Part shown: one piece after another, positions 36,663 to 50,871 of the stretch
Position numbering within the stretch: position 1 is the stretch's first letter
How the letters are laid out: every line of letters starts with the position of its first letter
Source: Bostrychus sinensis
Lineage: Eukaryota; Chordata; Actinopteri; Gobiiformes; Eleotridae
Length of the DNA stretch: 64,000 nucleotides
Reading direction: 5' to 3'
Assembly: GCA_020698575.1 (NCBI GenBank)
Contig: CM036239.1
Location: 9,137,263 to 9,201,262 of the forward strand
Notes under the pieces: generated by a model
Seen by the model: only the letters and a program-made list of their open reading frames with translations
What the model was told of the DNA's origin: nothing
Databases searched by the model: none
Position numbers and translations under genes: made by a program

Positions 36663-38789
36663 TGCACAGTTGTATAACTCTCATGGCAGCTCTGTGTACT
36701 CTCTGTAGTTTGCAGATCATGGTGACCCCAGTGGGCGTTATGAGTGGAAGTGGGCCATGTGGAGAATGTGTACCGTGGCTGGTCCATGAGCAGAGAGGCT
36801 GTTGGATGCTGAAAGCTGCACCTGTGAGCTGAAAAGAATTCCCATGAATAGCTTCATATTTGAACATCCACTTATCCACCAATGAAGCTGTAAGTGATTG
36901 GTGGCAGTTTCCTGTGGCAGAGCACAGGGAAACGGGCCAGAGAGAGTGGTGTACAGATGAGAGCTCTAATTAGAGCTAGTTTCCTCCATTTGGAGGAGCA
37001 TGTCTCGATCTCTTAGAATTACCCTTAAATTAAACGGGTGCAGCCCAAAAGGACTAATGTAATATTTTCATGGCATGAATCTGTGGTTTATGTTTTACTT
37101 TATACATTGTCAGTGCGCTAGTAGTTGAAACACACTTGGCACATCTAAACCTACCTCCAGTTATTTATTTAATGCAGAGCTTGTCCTTAAATGCAGCAAA
37201 TTTGATTTGCAACACAAAATGTAAATGTGGACTATATACTGTGTGTACTTTCACACAAGGTACATGAAATCTAGCTCATGTGAAATATGTCGCCAAGGGC
37301 AGAAGCCTCATGAATTAGGTGCTAGCTTGTGGATGTTTAAAGGTTTCTGGTTTCACCTTGTTTTTTTTTTTTTTTCATGCATGTTGTCAGAGCTCCAGAC
37401 GTCAGCAGTAACATGCCCCGTGTGTGTGTAAAAAGGTACAATGAGAATTTAATTGAGATTAATTAACATTGTTCTTAAAATTATTTTAATTTTAGCTTTT
37501 TAAAAAGACATTTATGTCTAATTTATTGTTGAGATGCAAGCTAGTAAATTGTCTGTGAAAAGCGAGGTCAAAAATGCAGCAACCATTAAAGACTTTGTAA
37601 TTTCCTTACTATTTGAAAGCCACTTACTTTCGTTTAGTGCATGAATCAGACCAGTCATTTGCTATGTCCAGAGGTGACTATTCAAATGTGCCTGACATTT
37701 TGAAAAGTGTCCTTTTTGGCCTGTCCCCTTTCTATTCTGACTTCTTTTTCTTCTAAATGCCATTTTGCTCTTTTCATTTCTTTTTCGCCCTGTTGATTCC
37801 TTTTTACTTCCTACCTTTTTGTTCTATATCAGCCATGACTGACAGCTTCTGATTTGAAACCTCTCTTTCTTTTCTTTCTCCGTTTTTTTTTCTCATTTTA
37901 ACATGTTACTGACTGTTGACTGCTGCAATGGTAAGTCCAATATACACTATTTTTAAGTACGGTCAAGCCATTATCATTGCTGACTGTATCTATAGCCAAC
38001 AAACAGATAAAACAGGCATGAGTAAACTGACTTCTAACTGAGAAACATTACAATGTTTACAATGATAAATCATGATAAAGGAATTAATATTTAGTTCATA
38101 ATATAATAGTTTTTATTGTGTTATTTACTATGACTGCAGGCAGAAAATAGATGATAGATCCTGAATTTAAGAAGTGCCACCTCAGTTGCTCCTTCTGTTG
38201 AAAGACCTATTTATCTCCCAAACACTCTCCAAGTGTTCTCTCAGCACCGTGTTTGTTCTAAATTATCATCTTCGGGTGAAGTTGTTTACGTTTGCCATGG
38301 AGATAAGCTCGGGGCGTAGGATGTATGTAATTTTCAGCCTTGGCAGGTCTGAGTTGTGGGTTCAGTCAACTTTGCTGAAGAGACAACAAGCTCACGGTCC
38401 ATAGAGGATAGTGTTTGTCACTACGCATGGACTCTCTCCTAGTCTGCTCATTAGAGTTGAACTAAGGACTGATCTTTCTTTTCCCAGTAAGTGATGCCTC
38501 GTCTGCCCGGCATACTGAGACCACTGAACCGGAGCTTATGTACAGGGAGCAAGCTGCGCACAGTCCAGCAGGGAGGGAGCTGGTAATCATTATCACCGAC
38601 TCCTGTTTGTATTGCCTGGATCTGGCCTATGTCTGTTAGCTTTTATGTGTTTGTGTTGTCAATGGCGCCATGTCTCACAATGTGTTTTATGACCTCATTC
38701 ACTTTATTTACGCGTCAGGTCTTGTTTCTGACACTAACACACATTCATACTTTGCGTGTCATAAAAAAGAGACTAAATTTTCCATTTTA
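36663..38789. other. no gene recognised
   Basis: Unique DNA. A pyrimidine-rich run near 37860-37895 precedes a good donor-like ATG|GTAAGT at about 37927-37935, but no acceptor AG lies in a suitable place between them. A T15 run lies near 37361-37375. Confidence 0.4.
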
Positions 38790-39628
38790 ATAATTTATTT
38801 ATGTATTTATTGGATAGGGACAGTGCACATTAATGAACATCTATTCAGACAGCAATAGACATAAATATGTCTAATAATAGCAACAATGCTAATTTGCATC
38901 TGCAGTCCCTAGGCAGGCAACACAAAAACATGATAAGACACAGGACAGGACAACAGACCATAATAAGAACACATCACAAACAATACATTACTAAGGAGTT
39001 AAAAGTCACTGATTACAACACTGGTTTGCTTTCAACACTGCTTGAGGTAAGTTTTGAAGGTTTCTAATCCTAGGTGCCTGATTTTATTCACCTGTGGCCA
39101 TGGAAGTGATTGGAACACATAAATTCAGTTTTACTTTTTTAAAATGTTACAAACATGGAATGACATTGTTTTTCAAAGACCTTTAATGGTTTATCAAAGA
39201 CCTTTGAGTGATTTTGCATGTATTTACACCTGCCAATGACCAACATGTAATACAATATCCAATGTGTGACAGAATCATTGAGTGTAAAAACATTCTAGCA
39301 GTGCCAAGTGTTATGAAAGGTCGTATTTGTTTAAAATTGCTCAAACTGAATTTCACTGTCCTAGATATTCTTTTTTTGTGGCTCTTGAAACATAGTGTGA
39401 AATCAAGTGTCACACCAAGGTACTTGAAGTCAAAGCCAATTTCTAGTTCTGTCCTTCCAAAAATACACCTGAATGTTTGATGTCCAATGGCTGCTTTGGG
39501 AACATCATACGAACAATTTTAGCTGTATTTAGTAGTAGACAAGATTTATAAAGCCACTCATTTACAAGAACCATAGCTGAAGTAAGAACAGAAGCTGCTT
39601 CTTGAATATTTATAATAATTAATAACAA
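38790..39628 (-). pseudogene. decayed LINE: reverse transcriptase C-terminal part and 3' tail
   Basis: On the minus strand, 39628-39443 encodes a stretch with NEWLYKSCLLLN, matching the segment after the catalytic palm of fish LINE reverse transcriptases. A frameshift follows, then FKYLGVTLD and, further on, SNFKQIRP and LHSMILSHIGYC in the frame ending at 39183, all typical of this family. Towards 38790 comes the LINE 3' tail (the complement of 'ctgcagatgcaaattagc' and 'gtgcactgtccctatccaa'). The fragment at 39063-39130 is a separate Tc1 insertion. Stops and frameshifts make it non-functional. Confidence 0.7.
39063..39130 (-). mobile_element. Tc1-like end fragment
   Basis: 'cctaggtgcctgattttatt', 'cacctgtggccatggaagtg' and 'attggaacac' match the right part of the Tc1-like family at 27290-27526. 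Terminal bases are missing. It lies inside the LINE relic. Confidence 0.6.
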
Positions 39629-39699
39629 CTTTTAAGTCCCTTTCCAAATTCCACTGAATGTAAATCTCAGCTCGGCGCTAGAGGCTTATTATTACAACA

Positions 39700-39935
39700 A
39701 CAACAATAATATGTGCACAAAAATCTCATCACATAGTCGTCACATATTCTAGTTTTGAGACGTTTTGATCTTGTCACACCCCTAACAACACATCTCACAG
39801 CGTCTACCGTTCTTGTCTCTGTTAATTTTAGTTTTACAATTTATTTATTTCATTTTTGAGCAATTATTTTAAAAAAGTGTAAAAATCCTGTCTCGTCTTG
39901 TTCTTGTGAGCCCATTCTTGTGTCTTGTCACACCC
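39700..39935. mobile_element. two hAT right-end fragments
   Basis: The phrase 'cttgtcacacccct' occurs at 39770-39784 and again, as 'cttgtcacaccct', at 39922-39935, with 'ctgtctcgtcttg' just before. These resemble the terminus of the hAT family whose start is seen at 15362. Two ends in tandem suggest two old insertions or a duplicated end. Confidence 0.35.
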
Positions 39936-41043
39936 TGAATTGCTAGTAGTAATTAAAATAGTAGTAGTAGTAAGTATTTTCTACCTAATTTAACTTTACA
40001 CTCAATATTTTAATTTCTCAAGTAATTTTTGAGTACTTTTGCTGCTTCTGCCTCTTATACAATTTATACTTATGCTAACATCACATGCACATTTGCCATG
40101 CGCTGAAGAACATTAAAAATACACACGTTTTATTTTTGCGTCATTGTTAAAACAACTTCCTCCTCACAACAACAGCATTGGTACATTTGCTGCTTTAAAT
40201 TTAATAAAATAATGGACCAGTTTTTATTGTGCCGCCTCAAAATACTCGACTCGTGTACCAGCAATTATCTCCATTAACATGCTGCACCAATATTTATCCA
40301 CATTTTGCTTTGCTTCCTTTTTGTGTTGTTCCTCTCTGTAAGTAGACATGCTATTAGGTGATTAGACAATTTTCTTCAAATCCCAAGAAAACAATCATAT
40401 ACTGTGCTTTCCATTTAAAGAGGCTGTCTTAATGCTCTCACAGACGACATGGTGAAGGGAGTTCGGAGAGAGAGCGGTCGCTGCTTGGTGCCAGGAGCCT
40501 GTATTCTCATTAGAACACACAGTGACAGTGAATGAGGGGGTGAGCAGCAGTGTTGACAGCCAGTCAGCGCCAAGCTAAAATCTAAATTTACCTTTAAGTC
40601 GGGCCTGACATTTGGTACACTGGTTAACTAAATAGGGCATCAAACACAATTCAAACTCATTTTCTAAAATTATTACAAGTTTAGAAAGCAAGTGGGTGAT
40701 TACGTAAATATTATAATTGATCATAATAAAAGGTTACAGCGCAGATAATAACAAGACACATGTCAATATCAATATTAAATTAGTGGCACTGATACATGGA
40801 GAACAGCAATTACTTTAAGTAGCGTAAGCAAATGAAATTATTCCTTTCAACTCTCCAAATGTTATTATAATTAGTCTGTTTGTGACTGTTGTGATTAGAT
40901 TTAATGGGTGGCCTGAGTTGTCATTATTTACAGATGGGCAGTGGAGTATGATCCCAAACAAAGTTTAAGTGGTAAATCTCATGTCAACTCCAGTCTCCAC
41001 TCAAATTATAAGAGAGAAGTTTCAGTGGTTTGTGTATGTGTTA
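39936..41043. other. no gene recognised
   Basis: Unique AT-rich DNA. The segment near 40440-40580 is more GC-rich and might be conserved non-coding sequence, but I see no splice-flanked frame. Confidence 0.4.
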
Positions 41044-41360
41044 TACTCCACACAGGCATAACATTATGACCACCTGCCTAATATACAGCTCCATACGCAG
41101 TAAACTATAATGTGATGCATATTCTGTCAACGTTTTATCAGAACCAGCCCAACCTTCTTCTGTAACAGTACCTTGTCTGTTGGATATGGGCCAGCCTTTG
41201 CTTCTCACATTCATTGCCTATCGTTAGTTCCCCTCTGTCTCTTCCTTGGACCACTTTTGATAGAACTGACCCCTGCAGACCAGGAACATCCCATCTAGCA
41301 TCATCATCATCACAATTTGGCCTGCACTCAAATCCTTATGCTTGTTACTTTCCTGCCTCT

Positions 41361-42399
41361 AAAGATGCTTTTCCACTAGGCAGAATGGTACGGGATGTGT
41401 CAGTACGGGACGCCTTAGAACGGGTACCCCCCAAAACCTGCTGGTGTTTCCGTGACTCTGGGTCCAGGAGACCCACGTCTGTTACTCAAACAGTGACGTC
41501 ACACAAGCGCAACAAAAGTTGTCTTAATAAATGAGATTTAAAAATGTGTTTGAAACTCACTTTTAAAATAAAGGCACTGGCAACATTTAATAAAAAGACG
41601 AGCGTAAATCCTGGCATGTGTCTGTGTGAGGTTGGTGTGTGTCTGTGTGAGGTTGGTGTGTGTCTGTGTGAGGCCGGTGTGTGTCTAGTGTGTGTCTGTG
41701 TGAGGTTGGTCTGTGTCTGTGTGAGGTTGGTGTGTGTCGGTGTGAGGTTGGTGTGTGTCTGTGTGAGGCTGGTGTGTGTCTGTGTGAGGTTGGTGTGTGT
41801 CTGTGTGAGGCTGATGTGTGTCTCTGTGAGGCTGGTGTGTGTCTGTGTGAGGCTGGAGCTAAAGCTGTATTAGCTTCAGTAAACAGGAGACTACATCAGG
41901 TTTACCACCAGATTTCTGTGCATTAAATTAATTTCTCTGCTCCAGTTTAACACATTTTAACCTCTGAACATATAACCACATGAGTTTAACTCATGTTTAA
42001 TTCAGTCTAAACTAAAAATTTGGATTCTAGAAGCAAAAGCCATACTTTGCTAAACCCGAAAAAGTTGTTGCTAACATACTCTAGCTTTATTTTTAGCAAA
42101 GGTTACATTAGCTCATCCTCTCTTCAAATACGGCTGTTTCACAAGGACAAGTACGTGTTTTATTTCTGTTCTTTGGCTTGTTGTTTTTGCCTGAGTGAGG
42201 ATTCTCTTATGTCCAATCAATTCACAGCAGAGCCCACCTCTAACCATTCCAGATGCTTAACTAAGCTGGTACCCATTGGGGAGGAGTGCCAGTCCAGTTC
42301 GGACCGCTTTTTGGGAACACTTTGGAACGCTTTGGGAAGTGGAAACACCCCAAACCGTCCCGTCCCGCTCTGTTCCAAACTAGTGGAAAGAGTCTTTAA
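41361..42399 (+). mobile_element. TIR element inserted into the Tc1 relic, about 1 kb
   Basis: It begins AAAGATGCTTTTCCACTAGG and ends CTAGTGGAAAGAGTCTTT, so about 19 bp at the two ends are imperfect inverted repeats. Similarity continues inward: ggtacgggat...gtacgggacgcc against the complement of 'ccgtcccgctctgttcc'. The target duplication is short (TAA-like) and not resolved, so I leave the superfamily open. It contains the minisatellite at 41615-41856. A 140-codon open frame (42020-42442) crosses its right end and is not a gene. Confidence 0.65.
41615..41856 (+). repeat. second 21-bp minisatellite, about 11.5 units
   Basis: Units read tgtgtctgtgtgaggttggt plus one base, with one shortened unit near 41687-41694. 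Two plus frames lack stops, giving VCLCEVG-like heptads rich in Cys and Val. It is unrelated in sequence to the array at 27853-30502 but has the same unit length. Confidence 0.9.
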
Positions 42400-42556
42400 T
42401 AACAGTCCAACTTTGAGGACAAAATGTTCACTTGCTGCCTAATATATCACACCCACTAACAGTTACCATGACGAGTAGATAATCTGTACGGTTGCTGTAC
42501 TGTTACTGTATTTACTTCACCTGTCAGTGGCCATAAAGTGTTGTGCCTGTAGTGTA

Positions 42557-43169
42557 AGTACCACAGCTCTGCCTAGACAGGAGACATTGAGACAGTCTGA
42601 TAGTTCAAATGAGAATGGACTTCTTCAGATGCACTTCCTTCTTTTGCCTTTGCATGTGCTGCCCCCTCCCTGAGAGAGCCGAGAGCCACATCTGGTCACA
42701 TTGAGGAGGAGAGAGGAGACGCGTGGCACCTCCTTGAGGCGCAGCATTAGCATACACTTACTCTGGGAATGCCCTTGACTAGCTGTCTCGAGTGTGGGAC
42801 GTGAGCAGAATTGAATGCCCCGCCGGGACCTGAATTAGAGATTGGAGCATGAGGATAGAGGAAATAAAGATAAATATGTGTGAGAAGTGTAAGCCTGTGA
42901 TAGCTTTGAAACAGGAGCATAAATATACAGTAAGCTTTTCAGGTCTGATTAGCATTATTGATTTCTCCCATCTGGTGCTTTTAGACTTTCATGTTTGCTT
43001 TGTCTAAACCCACTGAAATGCTCCGTAAAGCAAAATTTGTCAGTGATGTGTGGGCTTCTAATTGTCCTTTTCGATGTTATTTGTTTTCATGGAGCGCAAG
43101 GTGTGAGTGGGTGGGGTCAATGCCAGAAAATGGTGTGCCGGGATACAGGGGATCTTTGTGCATTTTGTC
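42557..43169. other. no gene recognised; possible conserved non-coding DNA
   Basis: Balanced composition without repeats, especially 42720-42990. It lies directly upstream of the promoter-like stretch at 43170. No coding exon is supported. Confidence 0.35.
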
Positions 43170-43340
43170 TGACAGCTCCAAAGCTCGGAGCTGGGGGGGA
43201 GGGGCTGGAGTAGGTGGGCGGGAAAAGAGTGTCACGGACAGAAAGAGAGCGAGAGCGGGAGGGGGAGGAGGGAACAGAGCTCCTCGTTACAGAGCTGCTG
43301 ACTGAGTGTGTGGTCGCGAGAGCGCTCCTCGAGTTGTTGT
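43170..43340 (+). promoter_or_regulatory. candidate CpG-rich promoter
   Basis: Against an AT-rich, CpG-poor background this stretch has many CpG sites (for example gtcgcgagagcgctcctcgag at 43312-43332) and a GC box, GTGGGCGGGA, at 43214-43223. Purine-rich GA sequence (43237-43275) lies between them. I see no TATA box. A strong splice donor follows at 43492/43493. This arrangement fits a TATA-less vertebrate promoter and first exon on the plus strand. An alternative is a purely GC-rich unconstrained patch. Confidence 0.4.
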
Positions 43341-43400
43341 GCGAAAAAAAGGAACATTGCTTTCTGAGATGTTGCTTTTTTTTTTCTTTTCTTCTTAAAG

Positions 43401-43492
43401 TTCCACATCGAGGTCCTTCAGCCAAAGCAGAAGTTGTCTTAACGCCTTTCTGGGATTGTAAAGAGGACCCAGGGAGAACTGTGTACTGCCAG
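43401..43492 (+). other. candidate first or early exon
   Basis: The donor at the right edge (GCCAG|GTAAGA) is close to consensus. At the left, ttttcttttcttcttaaag before 43401 could be an acceptor, or the exon could start further left, within the CpG-rich stretch. One frame is open through all 92 nt (containing FWDCKEDPGRTVYC) and ends in phase 0. The other two frames have stops. In phase 0 it does not join in frame with the open frame at 43848, so it is either untranslated or joins another exon. Confidence 0.3.
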
Positions 43493-43847
43493 GTAAGACA
43501 CTAAGAATCCTCTCTTCTCACCAGAGCATCCACTCTGACAGCATGTGATGTGTCTCTGCTGCTGGGTTAAAAATATTACCAATGTGTGTCTATGTATATG
43601 CATGCTTTTTTTGAAATACACACTAATGCACAGTAATTGTGATTATAAGAGTCAGTTCTTGTTTGAGGAAAAGGATGGGGTGTCTTTGGAAAGCAGCTCA
43701 TGAAAGATGACACATGTCACGGGATGTCACATTCACAATGTCACACATGACACAAGAAATCCAATGACATTAAGACAGAATATTCCCCTTTCAGCACACA
43801 TTTTACGTATTTACATTATAATTTGTACTTCTATTCTTTTTATATAG

Positions 43848-44340
43848 TTTCTGTTGCGACAGCTGAAACTCATTTTTGTGGAAGAAATAAGCAGTTTTTG
43901 GTGGAGGATTATGTTTGGGAATGTAGAGTATTGCTGGCAGAATTCATGTCATCTGTAACTTGCAAGAATAAGAAGACTTGTATAGAGGCCAATCCAAGTT
44001 TTTTAGACCCTTGCAGGAATGAAGAAATTATTATTTTTAGCCTGTATGTAGCTGTTGTTTTTGGCTTCCTCACTTCACTTCTTTTATAAGAAGTTGTACT
44101 GTAATCGAACCAGTGCCCTGTCCTCCCTGCTGTTTGTCATTTCCCCTTTGTCGTTCCTTATCTTTCCTCTCCCCTTCTGTCCTCATTATGCCTGATTCAA
44201 CTGAAATGAACAAGTCAATGTCTCTAGCTTCCCTCGGCCCCTTTATCCACGCTGGTGTACAGTAGATTTCCCTCTCCCCTTGAACAAAGGCAGCACTGGA
44301 AGGCCAGGGGTTGAATAAAGCTTCTCTCCTCTTAATAACA
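43848..44340 (+). CDS. candidate terminal exon: half rhamnose-binding (SUEL) lectin domain plus hydrophobic tail
   Basis: An acceptor-like run (ttctattctttttatatag) precedes 43848. An open frame of 79 codons then runs to TAA at 44087-44089. Counting the first full codon as residue 1, cysteines stand at 10, 25, 38, 44 and 55, with FLDPC at 51-55. The spacing C-x12-C-x5-C-x10-C with F-x-D-P-C is close to the C-terminal half of SUEL/rhamnose-binding lectin domains (as in latrophilins and EVA1C), where the last gap is usually about 12. The usual ending, K-Y-L-x-V-x-Y-x-C, is replaced by a 20-residue hydrophobic stretch (60-79), which could be a membrane anchor or GPI signal. There is no suitable ATG; only Met33 occurs. 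AATAAA stands at 44314-44319 with T-rich DNA after it. It could be a real 3' exon, a relic, or a coincidence. Confidence 0.3.
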
Positions 44341-45997
44341 TTTGCTCTGTTATTTTTTGTCTCCTCTCATTTAGTCATAAGAAAGAGGTGTAGGTTATTA
44401 TAATATGAAGCTTTCAATAACCCCTGTCTATTTGAGTCTATTGTCTTCTGTTTGAACATGAAAGCTAACACAGCTGTAGTCTTTTCAAAACAAAAACATA
44501 TTCACTTTTACGTAATTTTTGACTGTTTTTAATTTCCACTCACAATCAGTCAGTCAGTGTCTTTTTGCACTTCTTTGAAAATTGATGTACAAACAACAGT
44601 AGACAATAACAATCTGCTCATCGCGGTAGTTGTCACAGTTGTGTTATTGGGTAAAATGTAATTAATAAAACCCATTTCAGTCCCTGAGAGGACAATCAAG
44701 TCCTTTTTCTTGGAAAATATTTCGGCCTGGGCACTGTGATATGATTCAACAACAGCTTAATGCATGTGTGTGTCCACGTTGTGTGAAGTGTATCCAGCTG
44801 TGAGATCTCCCATTGCATCAATAGTTAATGAGCATCTCTGGCACTGGCTCACATCTCCATTCACACAGTGTGTTTGTTTGTCTAAATGTTGTTCTCCCTG
44901 AGTGACGCAGACTCCTCTAAACAGTCAGCAGGTTTAAAACTGCTGTAGGCTGGGACACATCTAGAAACAAGGCAAAGTGTTGACCTTCACACAACCTTAT
45001 AGTGATGCAGTGGCTGTTTGGTGAGTTATTAGGGGGCTGCCACATGCCACTGTAATAAATTGCTTCTTATATGAAATGAAAAGATGTGCACACTGCTGTA
45101 GGTACATTTAAAACATAGTTTGATGAGCTTTTCTACACAAAAAAATCACATATTTGTTATTTAATGTCTTGCAGTGTGCTGTGTTGGTGGTATTTTTAAA
45201 AATTAACAGCATATCACTGTCTAGGATGTTACAGATTTCTTGCCCAAAGCAGCAGCTCCTTCCGGTCCACTGGCTTCAGCTCGCTCTCACTGTGACTCAT
45301 TGACTGCTCCATCCTGATTGGCTGGCTTTTCTACTCCAGGGAAAGCCAGGATGGAAAGAGGCTGGCCTCCTCTGAGTAGGGATCTGACATTTATTTCACG
45401 CAACAGGCCACTGGATGCACATTGACATGTGTTGGTCTGAATATAAAACATGTCATCAGGATGAAAGTAAGGGAAGAGGAAATGCTTTAGATTGGTCAAA
45501 CCCTATCCATATCTATCCTTCTACACACTGAGAGACTTCTCTGTACTTACTGTGGTCATACATTTCCTGAAAGGGCTTTGTCTTTATTGCCTCCTTAGAC
45601 AGTCCCATGTGAGATCATTTCTAAATTGCCCTACCACTGAAGCACTAAAAAAGCTTCAAAAAGCATTTTTCCCTTGTTCTAGTTGTGTAGCACTCTTTCA
45701 AAACCATGGACAGCGCCCCAGAGAGCGTTAGGCTGAACACAGACTTGAGCTTGTGAACTTCTGCATATTAGTAATAATTCTTTGTATTCCTTGTTTTCTT
45801 AAAACTTAAAATAAAATATAAATGTTTCTAATGTGGCTATAGGCACAATGTACATGTAAGGAATACGCAAAAAAACAAAACAAAAACCAAGGTGATATCA
45901 GGCATTTGTGAGTACACTCAAACAACAGTGGCTGACATTTCAGTACCACTTCTGATGGACAGCTCCAAGAGCCATAATGGAGAAGGACAATTGAAGC
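44341..45997. other. no gene recognised
   Basis: Unique DNA. About 45210-45480 is more complex in composition and contains 'cctgattggctgg', a reverse CCAAT-type box. It might be conserved non-coding sequence. No coding exon is supported. Confidence 0.4.
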
Positions 45998-46060
45998 TTA
46001 AAGGTCCAATGCATAATTTCACTGAAAAATCCTGTGTGTCCTGACCCTGTTGCATTCTCA
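45998..46060 (+). mobile_element. left end of a TTAA-type MITE
   Basis: TTAAAGGTCCAATGCATAAT resembles the terminus of a MITE very common in fish, which starts after TTAA with AGGTCC. I could not find the right end, so the extent is unknown. Confidence 0.35.
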
Positions 46061-46393
46061 TGTTCTGCCACTGGATCCTAGATAAATAACTGTAACGCCT
46101 GTCCGCTCTGTCCCACAGAAGAGCCATTTCCTACCCTCCTTTGTGTGCCCATCCCTGATCCCAAAGTCTGAATACTTTTTGCTGTGTTTGGGGTGCATTT
46201 TATGACCTAACACCAGCTCCTGTTTAGTATCACTGCAATGTGGAGACAGTGTCTGCTCGTAAAAAAACTACCTTTATCTCCCTCTGCAGTCTTCCTGGAG
46301 AAAACGCGTTAACACGAGTTAATGTTGGCGTGGCTTCCTGCTCCTCACAGACTATTAGACTACTATACTGTTGAGTAGAATAATGTGTCTGTA

Positions 46394-46500
46394 GCTAGGG
46401 CTGGGTACTGTTCAGATTTTTTTCAATACAAGGTACCAATACCTGGTTTTCAATACCGGTACTTTAGCGATACTTTTTCTGATACCCATGGTCTGCCATT
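46394..46500 (+). mobile_element. hAT-like fragment
   Basis: 'ctagggctgggtactgttca' followed by 'ggtaccaatacctggttttc' and 'aataccggtactt' is the start of a common fish hAT-type non-autonomous family. Its right end is not seen. Confidence 0.45.
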
Positions 46501-48233
46501 TCATCTTCTATAATCATAAAACACATATTGAATAAAAGACCAATTTTGGAGCAAAATTAAGTTAAAACCAGTAGTTTGTACGATTTTTGTGTTATTTATT
46601 TGACTGACACATGCCAAGAAACATTACAGGTCCCACTAGGTATTAAAATTTTATGCATGTAACCAAATATTTACATTGACAAACAACAATTTTACATAGC
46701 TAATGATAGTCTTTGCTACTTTTAAATGTTAGGGATGTTGTCCTTCTAAGCATTTTTTGTACTAGTTTATTTATTATTACCCTATTTTTAAAAATCAAGT
46801 TATATCCAGTTGAAAGTAAGCAGAACAATGTATGTTTTCACCATCATAATTAATTGTTAGACCTACGCTCTAGTAACAATGATTGGGCTGGAAAGATTGT
46901 TCACCAAACACATTTATCAAATGCAAACATTGAAATTAATATCTCTAGCATAAGTGAAATGAGCTTTGTAGAATATATAAAATGGAAAAAGTCATGAATA
47001 TTTATAATTGTATACTAAACTAAAAGGGAAGTTGATATTTCCAGATTAGTTATTTCATTGTAGGGTCCATGTTTTATGTAGTTTTTCACAGAATTTAAAT
47101 TCATTTAGTGGCAGAGGTCGACCAATATATCGATTTTATGATTTTTCAATTTATTTGGACAATTTGATTCTTGGACTTTAATGCTGATTTTTGACAGGCA
47201 CATGAAGGACCACAGCTATCCCGTCTTTGGCTGATGAAATAGAGCTGCAGGTGACAGAGATCACTGCGTCATGTATTTATTCATCAGTTTATTAGAGGCC
47301 ATTGTGGCAGCCCTGCTACAGATCTGAGATTTGGACTAAATATGCTGTGTGAAGTCATGAGAAGCCAGCTCAGTGCTTCCCCAACCTTTTTTTTTTTTCA
47401 TCAGTTTGGGAAGTCTTACACTGCAGTTCATAGGAAGCGACACCACCTACAGATTTATTGCAAGTGAAATTATTACACATTGAACCTGAACTGAAGGAGA
47501 TACTTTTGCAGAGATGCTTAATTCTCTAGAGACTTAAGTGCACTGTTTAGAGGGCTTTATTTGTTTAACTTTTCACTCCAAAGCAAACTGCAACTTCATA
47601 AAAGGAGACACGGTGTTTGCTGCAGTTATTATGAGAAGTTGCTGTTTGTTTCTTTCTATAGTGCTATGTTAAGAGCTCAGTAAACCCAAACATGTGAACA
47701 GAAGCAATGGTTTTGGCAGCTGTAATGCCCTTTATTCTCTTTAACTGACTGCTAGTTTGGACATTGACAGTGTTTTGCTTGCATTTGTTGTCATGAAAGG
47801 CAGCTTAATGAGACATTGCGTTTGTTGTATTTTTCACAAAATAACATCAACTTTACTGCTGCACTGTTTTGGCACTTGATTATTTCTCTATCATGCCACT
47901 ACAGAAAGACTTCCCCTTACACCAACATGCATCACAGTAATTAATCTATTTTATGTCTAATAATGATTATGTATTAGTCATTTGTCCATCACTGTTATTA
48001 ATTTTCACGTATGATTTCACTAATCAGCAATGAGATTAAAATGTATAGGACTGCAACAGAACTTAATTGACTTCATGTCTTAAATGGTATTACATGTAAT
48101 TACTTTGATTTATAATACATTCAGTAAGGGGTAAATCTCCTTGGTTTTTGGGGGGACAATAATCAGAAGGAAATACCAAAAACCATTTCAAAGGAGGTTG
48201 TAATGTATGTCATTAAATGTTCTTTAGAAAGTT
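46501..48233. other. no gene recognised
   Basis: Mostly unique AT-rich DNA. Near 47114, 'gaggtcgaccaatatatcg' resembles the start of another fish hAT family with no visible partner end. A T10 run lies near 47389-47398. Confidence 0.4.

Positions 48234-50871
<2,638 letters not shown>

Larger units (their letters stand above)
41044..42556 (-). mobile_element. Tc1-like transposon relic split by another element
   Basis: The left end (TACTCCACACAGGCATAACA) and right end (TTGTGCCTGTAGTGTA) are imperfect inverted repeats ending in TA. Left of the insertion, minus-strand phrases of a fish Tc1-like transposase are recognisable: 'gctccatacgcagtaaact', 'ttccttggaccacttttgat' and 'actcaaatccttatgcttg'. 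Right of it, the sequence resumes at 'ccaactttgaggacaaaatg' and runs to the end. The DNA from about 41361 to 42399 is foreign. Internal deletions are also present, for example near 41078-41085. No intact transposase frame remains. Confidence 0.8.

Noticed and set aside
37855..37935. Small exon ending in ATG|GTAAGT
   Set aside because: The donor is good, but no acceptor AG lies between the pyrimidine run and the donor in a usable position.
41544..41926. Cys-rich repeat proteins
   Set aside because: Both frames are translations of the minisatellite at 41615-41856, inside a transposable element.
42020..42442. 140-codon plus-strand gene
   Set aside because: It crosses the boundary between the inserted TIR element and the Tc1-like relic, so the frame is accidental.
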